NCBI RefSeq assembly: GCF_001045675.1 | Contig: NZ_LEKT01000002.1 | Span: forward strand, 90,299 to 154,298 | DNA length: 64,000 nt | Origin: Megasphaera cerevisiae DSM 20462 | GTDB lineage: Bacteria; Bacillota; Negativicutes; Veillonellales; Megasphaeraceae | Reading direction: 5' to 3' | In this document: positions 55,980-64,000 of the stretch, in pieces | Layout of the letters: every line of letters starts with the position of its first letter | Position numbering within the stretch: the stretch's first letter is position 1 | Made by a program: the position numbers and the translations under genes | The notes under the pieces: generated by a model | Database searches by the model: none | What the model saw: only the letters and a program-made list of their open reading frames with translations | What the model was told of the DNA's origin: nothing

Positions 55980-56777
55980 ATGAAATCTGCATATGTGTAT
56001 ATATTCAGTGCATTCCTATGTCTTGGCAGTATTCTTGCCGTATCGGCCGAAGATGCGGCAGCAGATCATGCTGTGCAGCCGAAACAGGCGGATACCATAA
56101 CAATGACAGATCCTTTTGTGCATATGAAAAATCCAGACAAATATTACATAACAAAGGGCAGTACGTATACAAACGTTACGGAACTGCTGGCAAGTCTTCC
56201 CGAAGAAGCGACGGGTTTGAATCAGGATCATGTTTCTTTCCGTATTGATAAGCAGCTGATTGGCGAGTATTTTTACCATGTCAAGGCGTATGATTCGGAA
56301 AGTCATGTCATGAAGGGAAATTATTTTGTAGCTAAGGATGATAGTTGTGTATGGAGGCTTCAGGATAATACGGCAGCTGTCCTTATTTATGGAAATGCGG
56401 AAAAGCTGATTCAAAAAGCAGAGGTTGTCATATATCCAGAGCGAATACCACTGGGAAGCTATGGTATTGTCCGTGTTCATGTACCGGGCATGCTCCCTTA
56501 TGATATCAAGGTTTCCAGTCTTAACTCATCGGTTGCTAAATTATCCGATAAGATGAACATTATTCCCATTGCTGCAGGAAAAACAGATATTGTTGTCGAT
56601 TTAAAGATAGGAACGGCAATGCGGACTTTTACTACAGCTGTTTCCATTGTGGATACGGCAGATAAGCCTGAAAAAAACAGACCGTCACCCCAAACTACGA
56701 TTGGTATCGGTATTGGATGGGGCAGCGGCTGGTATCATCATGGCGGCGGTATTGGAATTGGCTGGGGTGGCTGGTAA
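55980..56777 (+). CDS. Exported protein with Ig-like (BIG2-type) region and Gly/Trp/His-rich C-terminus
   Basis: 265 residues from ATG 55980 (GAGGAG 8 nt before). Signal peptide (about 1-23, ending AVSA-E). No known enzyme family seen. Residues about 160-235 (PERIPLGSYGIVRVHVPG to TFTTAVSIVD) resemble a bacterial Ig-like domain 2 fold. The tail contains GIGIGWG twice, separated by a YHHGGG segment, ending GIGIGWGGW. Probably periplasmic or surface-exposed. Follows gyrB by 39 nt and may be transcribed with it; its function is unknown. Confidence 0.62.
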   Translation: MKSAYVYIFSAFLCLGSILAVSAEDAAADHAVQPKQADTITMTDPFVHMKNPDKYYITKGSTYTNVTELLASLPEEATGLNQDHVSFRIDKQLIGEYFYHVKAYDSESHVMKGNYFVAKDDSCVWRLQDNTAAVLIYGNAEKLIQKAEVVIYPERIPLGSYGIVRVHVPGMLPYDIKVSSLNSSVAKLSDKMNIIPIAAGKTDIVVDLKIGTAMRTFTTAVSIVDTADKPEKNRPSPQTTIGIGIGWGSGWYHHGGGIGIGWGGW

Positions 56778-56830
56778 TGTATTATAACCTGAAATTCATT
56801 CTGATTATGATAAAGGAGACGTGATTTGTT

Positions 56831-58198
56831 TTGGAATTTTCCCTAGGAAAACAATTTCTTGTTATCATATTATTGATTATTGGAAATGGTGTTTTTTCCA
56901 TGTTGGAAATGTCTATTGTAAGCTGTCATCAGGCCAGGCTGGAAACAATGGCCGAAAACGGCAATCGCTCGGCGTCTATTGTTCTGAAACTAAGGGAAAA
57001 CCCAAATAAGATGTTTTCGACCGTACAGTTTGGTATTACTCTGGTAGGATTGATTACTGGTGTATATGGCGGTACAGAAATGGCTGAGCCTATGTCGAAG
57101 TATGTCGCTATGATTCCCGGTCTGGAAATGTATGCCTATAAGATAAGTTTGATTGCTATTGTAGCAGTTATTACATATCTATCCATTATTTTTGGTGAAA
57201 TAGTACCCAAACGAATTGCTATTGACAGTCCTGAAAAAACAGCCTGTCTTCTGGCACGTCCTATGTTATATTTTTCTTTATTATGTACCCCTCTGGTTTG
57301 GCTGTTGTCTGCTTCTACGACTGTTGTTACAAAGATGATAGGTGCTAATAAGCCAGAAATATTGCCAGTCACGGAGGAAGAAATTAAGCTTCTTTTAGAG
57401 CAGGGAGCTGAGCTGGGGGCTTTTGAAAAAGAAGAACCGGAATTGGTAGATCGGGTATTTCGGCTGGCTGATATGGATGTCAGTGATATTATGACTAATC
57501 GTACGCAGGTAGACTGGGTCGATTTAGAAGATTCTGAAGAAAAAATCATGAATGAAATGATGTCTTTTAATCATATTAATTTACCTGTGGGAAGAGGTTC
57601 TTTAGATGACTTTTTAGGCATGGCTTCTGTTAATACAGTATTTCAAAAATATTATGAAGTCGTACAGGAAGGCCGTCATATGAATATGACAGCTATTTTG
57701 GAGGAGAGCGTATATAAACCGATTTATATACCTGAATCTATGGATATTATGAAGGTCGTCCATGTCTTTAAAGAGCACAGTGTTCATGAAGCTGCTGTAT
57801 TGGATGAATATGGGAACTTCAGTGGTATATTAACGCTTCACGATATATTAGAAGAACTTGTCGGAATTATGCCGGCAGGAGAAGAAGAACGAAAAGAAGA
57901 AGCCAATCGTATTATTCAACGAGGACCCAATGAATGGCTTATGGAAGGGCTGCTGACAATTGAAGAATTTAAGGATTTTTTCAATATAGAAGATGAATTT
58001 CCAGAAGAAGATGAAGATTTATACAAAACTCTGGCTGGTCTGGTGACGTATGGTATTGGCCGTATTCCTAGAGAAACGGATATTTATGCATGGAAAAATT
58101 TTACCTTTGAAGTTATGGACATGGATAACCTTCGTGTAGATAAGCTTCTTGTTACCAAACATGATTCAGAAGAAACAGAAAATGATAAGGAAAGTTAG
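56831..58198 (+). CDS. CNNM/HlyC-CorC family transporter with CBS domains
   Basis: Membrane protein of 455 residues. N-terminal DUF21 domain with four transmembrane helices (about 1-180; FSMLEMSIVS), two CBS domains (about 200-340; VFKEHSVHEAAVLDEYGNFSGILTLHDILEELVG) and the C-terminal CorC/HlyC domain (WLMEGLLTIEEFKDFF). TTG start behind AAAGGAG. Members are linked to Mg2+ or other cation efflux; older names call them hemolysins, without good evidence. A terminator follows. Confidence 0.85.
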   Translation: MEFSLGKQFLVIILLIIGNGVFSMLEMSIVSCHQARLETMAENGNRSASIVLKLRENPNKMFSTVQFGITLVGLITGVYGGTEMAEPMSKYVAMIPGLEMYAYKISLIAIVAVITYLSIIFGEIVPKRIAIDSPEKTACLLARPMLYFSLLCTPLVWLLSASTTVVTKMIGANKPEILPVTEEEIKLLLEQGAELGAFEKEEPELVDRVFRLADMDVSDIMTNRTQVDWVDLEDSEEKIMNEMMSFNHINLPVGRGSLDDFLGMASVNTVFQKYYEVVQEGRHMNMTAILEESVYKPIYIPESMDIMKVVHVFKEHSVHEAAVLDEYGNFSGILTLHDILEELVGIMPAGEEERKEEANRIIQRGPNEWLMEGLLTIEEFKDFFNIEDEFPEEDEDLYKTLAGLVTYGIGRIPRETDIYAWKNFTFEVMDMDNLRVDKLLVTKHDSEETENDKES

Positions 58199-58207
58199 TA
58201 TAAAGTT

Positions 58208-58242
58208 AACAGACAGATGCTGATATAACGCATCTGTCTGTT
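58208..58242. terminator. Terminator between CNNM gene and gpsA
   Basis: Perfect 13-bp stem AACAGACAGATGC / GCATCTGTCTGTT with a 9-nt loop between two convergent genes. Only ATTTATT follows on the plus strand, so strength is moderate. Confidence 0.75.
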
Positions 58243-58256
58243 ATTTATTGCTGACT

Positions 58257-59216
58257 TTATTCTACTTTTGTTGAACGCAGAAATAACTGTTTCAGTTGTT
58301 CCTGCGGATTTTTTTTGTTTTTTACAATTTCATATATTGTGTGAGTAATAGGAAGTTCCACATGAAGCTGTCCTGCAAGCTCCATCAATGCCTCAGTTGT
58401 ATATACACCCTCAGCAAGTTTAATAAATGGTTTCCCCTGAATAAAATCTTCGCCAAAACGGCGGTTGTTGCTGTGAAGTGAAAATAAAGTAGCTTCGTAA
58501 TCTCCCAGATGGCTCAGGCCATATACCGTCATTTTATTCCCACCCATAGCTTTGATCAAAACAGACAATTCATGGGTTCCTCGTGCCATAAGCGCCCCTT
58601 TCAAACTGGATAAGCCGGCTCCGTCCAGCATTCCGGCAGCAATTCCAATTACATTTTTGGCGGCGGCTCCTATTTCAATTCCAAGCAAATCTTTTCCGTA
58701 ATAGAAGCGAATTAATGAACTGGAAAAAATATCGACAAGATGGTGTGTCAGGGGAATATTAGAAGATGCCATGATCATACAGTTAGGCATGCCTTGCATA
58801 AAATCTTGTACGTGCCCTGGTCCGACCCAGACCGCTGTTTGGACTTCCCGTCCCAATTCTTCGGTCATAATAGTTGTCAGCCTTTTTCCGCTGCCTATTT
58901 CTAATCCCTTCATACATAGGATAAAGGGAGCGGTAATACTCAATCCCAGATCATGAATAGTATGGGCAAAGGTCCGAAGCTGCTGGGCACTGATAGAAAT
59001 GATAATTATATCAGTTCCAGATAGCGCTGCTTTAAGATCTGAAGTCAAAATAATATCTTCTGGTAATGTTAGATATTCGTTTTTTCGTGTCTTCATAAGC
59101 TCGGCCATGCGGCACGATTTGTTACGTCCCCACAAGGTAACCTCATGCCCTATTTTATTAGCATACCAGGCATGGAAGGTACCCCAGCGGCCGCAGCCTA
59201 ATACAGAAATTTTCAT
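58257..59216 (-). CDS. gpsA: NAD(P)+-dependent glycerol-3-phosphate dehydrogenase
   Basis: Makes sn-glycerol-3-phosphate for phospholipid synthesis from dihydroxyacetone phosphate. 319 residues from ATG 59216 after GGAGG. Nucleotide motif VLGCGRWGTFHAW, LWGRN, and catalytic-region GAAAKNVIGIAAGMLDG. Stands alone, convergent with the CNNM gene. Confidence 0.94.
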   Translation of the reverse strand: MKISVLGCGRWGTFHAWYANKIGHEVTLWGRNKSCRMAELMKTRKNEYLTLPEDIILTSDLKAALSGTDIIIISISAQQLRTFAHTIHDLGLSITAPFILCMKGLEIGSGKRLTTIMTEELGREVQTAVWVGPGHVQDFMQGMPNCMIMASSNIPLTHHLVDIFSSSLIRFYYGKDLLGIEIGAAAKNVIGIAAGMLDGAGLSSLKGALMARGTHELSVLIKAMGGNKMTVYGLSHLGDYEATLFSLHSNNRRFGEDFIQGKPFIKLAEGVYTTEALMELAGQLHVELPITHTIYEIVKNKKNPQEQLKQLFLRSTKVE

Positions 59217-59471
59217 TCGAAGCCTCCTCATGAGTTTTTCTTTGATTATATCATACTATAGGTGTATGTGACTGTATGGGTTTTTCGTAGTAATGATAAA
59301 AATATCATAAAAAGACTTGTTTTGAATGAAATGTATATGATATATTATATTTCAATACATATTTAATTATATTCTTTATATGGATTTTTGTAATAATAAA
59401 TAGTGACGGTATTAACAAGCTACTACATTTGGAAACAGAAAAGCTATACCGGAAGAAGGGGAGATGATGTT

Positions 59472-61049
59472 TTGTCAAAGAAAAATAATTTAGGAGAAGG
59501 TACTATTGCAGAAATATCACAAGTAGGAGGTTTTTTAGGCTGGATTGAACGAATAGGTAATAAAATTCCTGATATTACGATTTTATTTATTACAGCGTTT
59601 TTTATTACGTGTGTTATATCGGCCGTATTTTCTAATTTTCATTTTGGATATATTCATCCTACAACAGGTAAGGAAATAGTTATCAATAATATGCTTAGTG
59701 CCAGAGAATTGGTTACGCTCATGACTAAAATGGTTACCAATTACGCAAATTTCCCTCCTTTGACAATGGTTATTGTTGCTACGCTGGGTATTGGGATTGC
59801 TGACGGTTCAGGGTATATTAATACGGGATTGAAGAAAATTTTATCCGTTACGCCTAAATTTCTTATTACGCCTATTGTTATTGTTGTTGGCATGCTGAGT
59901 CATTTGGCCCCTGACAGTGGCTATATGATTATTATTCCCATTGCAGCATATCTATTTTACGCTTCGGGAAAACATCCTCTGGCCGGAGTAGCAGCTTCTT
60001 TTGCTGGTATTGCTGGTGCTTTTGCGGCTAATTATACGCCGTCAGCTATTGATCCCGTTATTCAAGGCTTTTCTCAGATAGCAGCGCAGATCATTGATGC
60101 CGATTATGAAGTCAACGTATTATGCAATTATTTTTTTGCGCTTGGTTCTACCTTTCCTGTTATTATTATTTGCTGGTGGGTTACAGAAAAAATAACGGAA
60201 CCATGGTGCTGGAAGGCCTGCCCGCTGGATAAAGATATTGATGTATCAGCTGATGATATTACATCTATTACACCCAGAGAAAATCGTTCTTTTTATGTTG
60301 CTACGTTTGTTCTCATAGCAATGCTGGCCGGTTTGTTTGCTGCACTGGTGCCGGCTGATTCCATTCTTCGGGACGCGCAGGGAAATATTGCCAGCTTCAA
60401 GGCCCCGGTTATGCAGTCTATCGTGGCTATTATCTTTTTGCTGGCAGCGGTCACGGGGATTGTATATGGCGTATTGTGCGGTACCTTTAAAAGCTCGCAG
60501 GATTTTACAAGGTCGATGGAAAATATTACCAAAACTTTAATTCAGCTTATTGTATTTTATTTCTTTGCTGCACAATTTATGTATGCCTTTGGAGCTTCAA
60601 ATTTAGGAGCACTTATTGCTGTAGCCGGTGCCGATTTCTTAAAATCATTGGCATTGCCTCCTCAAATTACGATTTTCGGTATTATTGTTTTTGTAGCTCT
60701 GTTGAATTTGCTGATTACGTCTGCATCCGCTAAATGGTCTATTTTGGCACCTATTTTCGTACCTATGCTTATGTCTGTAGGTATTGCGCCGGAATTGACA
60801 CAAGCTGCCTTTCGGATCAGTGATTCGGCAGTTAACGTCTGCACGCCTATGTTTGCTTTTTATCCGCTGATTATCATTTATTGCCAGAAATACTATAAAA
60901 AAACAGGTGTAGGGACACTTAGCAGTATTATGCTTCCCTATACTATTTCTCTTCTTGTCGTGTTGACGGCTATGCTATACTTGTTCTGGTGGCTGAATAT
61001 TCCATTGGGATTCCAAGCCGATTATGTATATCCGCGTCAGATGTTTTAA
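59472..61049 (+). CDS. AbgT-family transporter
   Basis: 525-residue membrane protein from TTG 59472 (AAGGGGAG before it); a GTG further upstream is an alternative. About 11 hydrophobic segments. The family segments GMLSHLAPDSGYMIIIPI and AANYTPSAIDPVIQGFSQ resemble E. coli AbgT (p-aminobenzoyl-glutamate uptake) and MtrF-like sulfonamide exporters. The peptidase T gene 36 nt downstream argues for uptake of a peptide-like substrate, but the substrate is unproven. Confidence 0.88.
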   Translation: MSKKNNLGEGTIAEISQVGGFLGWIERIGNKIPDITILFITAFFITCVISAVFSNFHFGYIHPTTGKEIVINNMLSARELVTLMTKMVTNYANFPPLTMVIVATLGIGIADGSGYINTGLKKILSVTPKFLITPIVIVVGMLSHLAPDSGYMIIIPIAAYLFYASGKHPLAGVAASFAGIAGAFAANYTPSAIDPVIQGFSQIAAQIIDADYEVNVLCNYFFALGSTFPVIIICWWVTEKITEPWCWKACPLDKDIDVSADDITSITPRENRSFYVATFVLIAMLAGLFAALVPADSILRDAQGNIASFKAPVMQSIVAIIFLLAAVTGIVYGVLCGTFKSSQDFTRSMENITKTLIQLIVFYFFAAQFMYAFGASNLGALIAVAGADFLKSLALPPQITIFGIIVFVALLNLLITSASAKWSILAPIFVPMLMSVGIAPELTQAAFRISDSAVNVCTPMFAFYPLIIIYCQKYYKKTGVGTLSSIMLPYTISLLVVLTAMLYLFWWLNIPLGFQADYVYPRQMF

Positions 61050-61085
61050 TACATATATTTTATTTAATGGAGGAAAAATTATTTT

Positions 61086-62351
61086 ATGATACAAGATACA
61101 AGACATGAATTATTGGAACGGTTTTTACGATATGTCCGCATTCCATCTCAGAGTCGCTATAACGGCGGAACGACTGTACCGAGTACAGAAGGACAATGGA
61201 ATATGGCAAAACTATTACAGCAGGAATGCAGTGCGCTGGGGCTCGTAGATTTGGAATTAAGCCATACGTGCGTGCTTACAGGAAAACTGCCGGCTAACCT
61301 TCCAGATAATTGTAAGTGTTCTGTACCAACTGTCGGATTTGTTGCTCATTTGGATACGGTGGATGTGAATCTATCTCCGGAAATTCATCCTCAGATAATT
61401 TATAATTATGATGGTAAAGACATTGTATTGAATAAAGGGCAGCATATTTTAATGAAGACGGCAGAGCATCCGGAACTCTTAGCTTACGTGGGACAGGATA
61501 TAGTGGTCAGTGATGGTACAAGCGTTCTTGGTGCTGATAATAAGGCAGCTGTAGCTAATGTTATGACTGCGTTGAGTACGTTATCCAAAAAACAGGGTAT
61601 GTATCATGGTGATATTTATGTGGCATTTGTTCCCGATGAAGAATGTGGTTTATATGGGTCTAAAAGCATGAATTTTTCCAAGTTCCCTGTTGATTTTGCG
61701 TATACAATTGACAGTTGCGCTTTGGGGGAGGTTGTATATGAAACCTTTAATGCCGGCAGTGCGGAAGTAACAATTCACGGTGTCAGCGCCCATCCTATGA
61801 GTGCTAAAGGAGTTTTAGTTAATCCGACATTGATTGCCGTTGATTTTATCAATCTTTTTGACAGGAGGGAAACACCAGAATGCACAGAAGGTAAAGAAGG
61901 CTATATCTGGTGCCAGTCAGTCGTTTCTAATCAATCAACAGCGACGGTTCATCTGAATATCAGAGATCATGATAAAGAAAAGTATGAAGATAAAAAGAAA
62001 CGCATCATGAAAAATGTGAAAAAAATTCAGGAATTTTATCCTAAAGCCACTGTTGAATGCCAGATAAGTGATACTTACGGCAATATTGCAGATGCTGTAA
62101 CAAAAGAAAATAATAAAGTGATTGATTATATTTATATGTCCATGGAACAACTCGGAATTACTCCTCATACGATTGCTATGCGCGGTGGTACAGATGGATC
62201 ATTTATTTCCACCAAGGGTATTCTGACGCCGAATTATTTTACAGGAGGACTTAATTTTCATTCCCGGTTTGAATTTCTGCCGTTGTCGTCCTTACAAAAA
62301 TCATATCAAATGACTATGACGATTATTCAATTGATTTATGAGGGAAAATAA
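61086..62351 (+). CDS. pepT: Peptidase T (tripeptide aminopeptidase)
   Basis: Zinc M20 aminopeptidase releasing the N-terminal residue from tripeptides, 421 residues. GFVAHLDTVD, LGADNKAAVA, PDEECGLYGSK and RGGTDGSFIS carry the metal and catalytic residues of PepT. GGAGG-type ribosome site, probably cotranscribed with the AbgT gene, followed by a terminator. Confidence 0.92.
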   Translation: MIQDTRHELLERFLRYVRIPSQSRYNGGTTVPSTEGQWNMAKLLQQECSALGLVDLELSHTCVLTGKLPANLPDNCKCSVPTVGFVAHLDTVDVNLSPEIHPQIIYNYDGKDIVLNKGQHILMKTAEHPELLAYVGQDIVVSDGTSVLGADNKAAVANVMTALSTLSKKQGMYHGDIYVAFVPDEECGLYGSKSMNFSKFPVDFAYTIDSCALGEVVYETFNAGSAEVTIHGVSAHPMSAKGVLVNPTLIAVDFINLFDRRETPECTEGKEGYIWCQSVVSNQSTATVHLNIRDHDKEKYEDKKKRIMKNVKKIQEFYPKATVECQISDTYGNIADAVTKENNKVIDYIYMSMEQLGITPHTIAMRGGTDGSFISTKGILTPNYFTGGLNFHSRFEFLPLSSLQKSYQMTMTIIQLIYEGK

Positions 62352-62357
62352 CACGAT

Positions 62358-62385
62358 AAAAATCGCTCTTCGGGGCGATTTTTTT
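62358..62385 (+). terminator. Terminator after pepT
   Basis: Stem AAAAATCGC / GCGATTTTT with loop TCTTCGGG followed by T-run. Confidence 0.88.
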
Positions 62386-62476
62386 ATATTTACCTGTATT
62401 CAGAGGAAGTTCAATCACATGCCTATGATATACTGGATATAAATCAATGTAAAAAATCTAAAATAAGGAGAAAAAG

Positions 62477-63580
62477 ATGGAGCAGCGAATATTTTTTTTA
62501 GATAATGTGAAATCTGGTATTATATGGCTTATGGTCATATTTCATGCTGCCATGTCCTATATGGAATATGCACCGGAATGGTGGTATGTTCTCAATGAAG
62601 AAAAAACATGGGCTGCGACTGTTTTCGTTGTATGGGCCGATGTGTTTATTATGCCTATTATGTTTTTTATTTCAGGATATTTTGGAATTGCGTCTTTATC
62701 CAAACAGAGAGCTTTTTTCTTTTGGAAACATAAATGGCAGCGCGTGGGCATACCCTGGATTATAGGATCTATAGCAATAGCCCCGTATATTGCGTATTTG
62801 ATGATTGCCAGCCGAGCTATCTCCATGTCCTTTTCTTATTTTTATACGACACTCTTTTGGGGCCCCGCATATCAGCAGGCTCATTACTGGTATTTAGGGT
62901 TTCTAATGGCGTTGTACGGTGTATTATTTCTAGTTTGCCAGGCTTTTCCTGGAATTATGATTCGAATGAAACCGCAAATGCTATCAGGTCGCTTTTTTGC
63001 GGCAATAGCAGTGATCAGTACAACCGTTGTGGCTATTGTAAATAATATCGTATCGGACGTCACATGGGTACATCCCTTATATATACTTTGCCTGCAACCG
63101 ACACGAGCTCCTTTATATATAATATCTTTTTTTATGGGAGCCTATGGATGGAAAAATCAATGGTTTTCTTCCGGAGGATATATGCCGGATTTTAACAAAT
63201 GGGGATTTCTTTTTGTGAGTATGAGTGTGATATATCTCCTGTACCGACTGATGCCTGTTTCAATACCCTTTCCAGTTTGGCAATGTATTATCGGAGCTGC
63301 TTTACACAGTATATTTTGTCTTGTTAGTATTTTTACAATTATAGCTATATTTCATCGCTTTTTTAATACAAATTCTATTATCTGGCAAAATCTGGCGGCA
63401 ACCTCATATCCTATATACTATATTCATCAGATTATTGTACAAAATGCCGTGTGGATATTTCGTCCTGTCGAAATGAATTTATATGTTAAATATAGTATTG
63501 TCTGTGTTGTTTCTTTGGCTCTGTCATTTTTTATCAGCAAAAATATGTTAATTCGCCTGCCTTTCTTTAAGATAAAATGA
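62477..63580 (+). CDS. Acyltransferase-3 family membrane protein
   Basis: 367 residues with about ten transmembrane segments. The N-terminal FLDNVKSGIIWLMVIFHAA holds the conserved His of acyltransferase 3 (OafA/MdoC-like) enzymes, which O-acylate cell-surface sugars. A second conserved HQIIV near 325 is present. AAGGAG precedes the ATG. No glycan biosynthesis gene is near, so the acceptor is unknown. No terminator was seen between its stop and the mobile element. Confidence 0.83.
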   Translation: MEQRIFFLDNVKSGIIWLMVIFHAAMSYMEYAPEWWYVLNEEKTWAATVFVVWADVFIMPIMFFISGYFGIASLSKQRAFFFWKHKWQRVGIPWIIGSIAIAPYIAYLMIASRAISMSFSYFYTTLFWGPAYQQAHYWYLGFLMALYGVLFLVCQAFPGIMIRMKPQMLSGRFFAAIAVISTTVVAIVNNIVSDVTWVHPLYILCLQPTRAPLYIISFFMGAYGWKNQWFSSGGYMPDFNKWGFLFVSMSVIYLLYRLMPVSIPFPVWQCIIGAALHSIFCLVSIFTIIAIFHRFFNTNSIIWQNLAATSYPIYYIHQIIVQNAVWIFRPVEMNLYVKYSIVCVVSLALSFFISKNMLIRLPFFKIK

Positions 63581-63794
63581 TATTTTGAAATAGAATTTTG
63601 TAACATGGTTTTAAATTACAGCAGTAGATATTGGTTATTTACACAATAAATAATCTGGTATTGGCCATCCTATAACATGATTAATAGTTAAGATAAAATG
63701 AAATGTATTTATTAATTAATGAATTATTGTGCAAAAGTATAAAAAATATAGTCTAAAATTGCAAGTTCAAATTGAACACCTTTAACCAAATAAT
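63581..63794. other. AT-rich flank of an IS30-like element
   Basis: No coding frame. A near-palindrome GTTCAAATTGAAC lies at 63765-63777, 17 nt past the transposase stop, and TTGCAAGTTC overlaps it, so the insertion-sequence end probably lies here. The exact boundary and any target duplication cannot be set without the other end. Confidence 0.45.
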
Positions 63795-64000
63795 TTAAGC
63801 TGCATAGACGGTATCTAAATAAGCTTCAAATAAATCATCAGGCGTATCATACTCAAGGGACTTTCTAGGTAATGAATTCATATCCTCTGCAAACCAGAGA
63901 ATCTGCTCAGCAGAGTAGTTTTCGATAGACTTTCCTTTAGGTACGTACTTTCTGAAAATGCGATTGTGACGCTCATTTTGAGCTCTCTCATAAGAGCTAT
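63795..64000 (-). mobile_element. IS30-family transposase, C-terminal end (rest outside window)
   Basis: The minus frame reads SSYERAQNERHNRIFRKYVP, then KGKSIENYSAEQILWFAEDM, NSLPRKSLEYDTPDDLFEAY and ends at TAA 63797-63795. NERHNRIFRKYVPKG and RPRK-like LPRKSLEYDTP are the IS30 DDE-transposase C-terminal hallmark. About 68 codons are visible with no stop, so the element may be intact. The start is beyond the right edge. Confidence 0.85.

Noticed and set aside
55946..56830. Region after gyrB as gyrA
   Set aside because: The encoded protein has a signal peptide and no topoisomerase motifs.

Overview
The window is a chromosomal segment of a low-to-moderate GC Firmicute-type genome centred on the replication origin. 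Two kinds of evidence place it in the Negativicutes, probably near Megasphaera or Dialister (inference, moderate confidence). The origin order (rpmH-rnpA-yidD-yidC-jag to the left, dnaA-dnaN-S4-recF-remB-gyrB to the right) and the short YidC are Firmicute-like. An OmpH/Skp periplasmic chaperone points to an outer membrane. Genes left of about 48.5 kb are mostly on the minus strand and those to the right mostly on the plus strand, as expected for bidirectional replication from there.

Layout. 0-10.8 kb: a hexuronate catabolic region (uxaB, uxaC, a LacI-type regulator, KDPG aldolase, an MHS-type transporter, an RspB-like dehydrogenase, uxuB, uxuA, a D-2-hydroxyacid dehydrogenase). Glucuronate and galacturonate would pass through fructuronate or tagaturonate to KDG and KDPG; no KDG kinase is visible. 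10.9-18.2 kb: an exonuclease, a YgjP-like metallopeptidase, a CDF metal exporter behind a NiCo riboswitch, a Liv-type binding lipoprotein, an M23 peptidase, DUF4446 and parB/parA. 18.3-23.7 kb: a standalone cobalamin methionine synthase activation-domain protein, purA, an old-yellow-enzyme family oxidoreductase, a ytfI/ytfJ-like pair and ompH. 23.9-31.3 kb: csoR with a CopA-CopZ fusion, three parS sites, a two-component system and panD/panC with a PanS-like transporter that has a long structured leader. 31.3-33.3 kb: a decayed transposase, an orphan membrane protein and an orphan amino-acid binding protein. 33.5-39.2 kb: ptsI, ptsH, fruA, fruK and fruR. 39.4-42 kb: an OFA-family transporter behind a ZTP riboswitch, and a DD-carboxypeptidase.

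42-56 kb is the origin core: rsmG, mnmG, mnmE, jag, yidC, yidD, rnpA and rpmH, then a bipartite cluster of DnaA boxes flanking dnaA, then dnaN, an S4 protein, recF, a DciA-like protein with a zinc ribbon, remB and gyrB. gyrA does not follow gyrB; a secreted Gly/Trp-tailed protein and a CNNM/CBS protein follow instead. 58-63.6 kb holds gpsA, an AbgT transporter with peptidase T, and an acyltransferase. The window ends inside an IS30-family transposase.

No tRNA, rRNA or CRISPR was seen, and no complete new defence or biosynthetic system. The points most worth checking are the two metabolite/metal riboswitches, the unassigned leader of the PanS-like gene, the CopA-CopZ fusion with an internal start and an embedded parS, the parS-centred 40-bp palindrome, the self-symmetric divergent promoter at 2.26 kb, and an HPr lacking Ser46.
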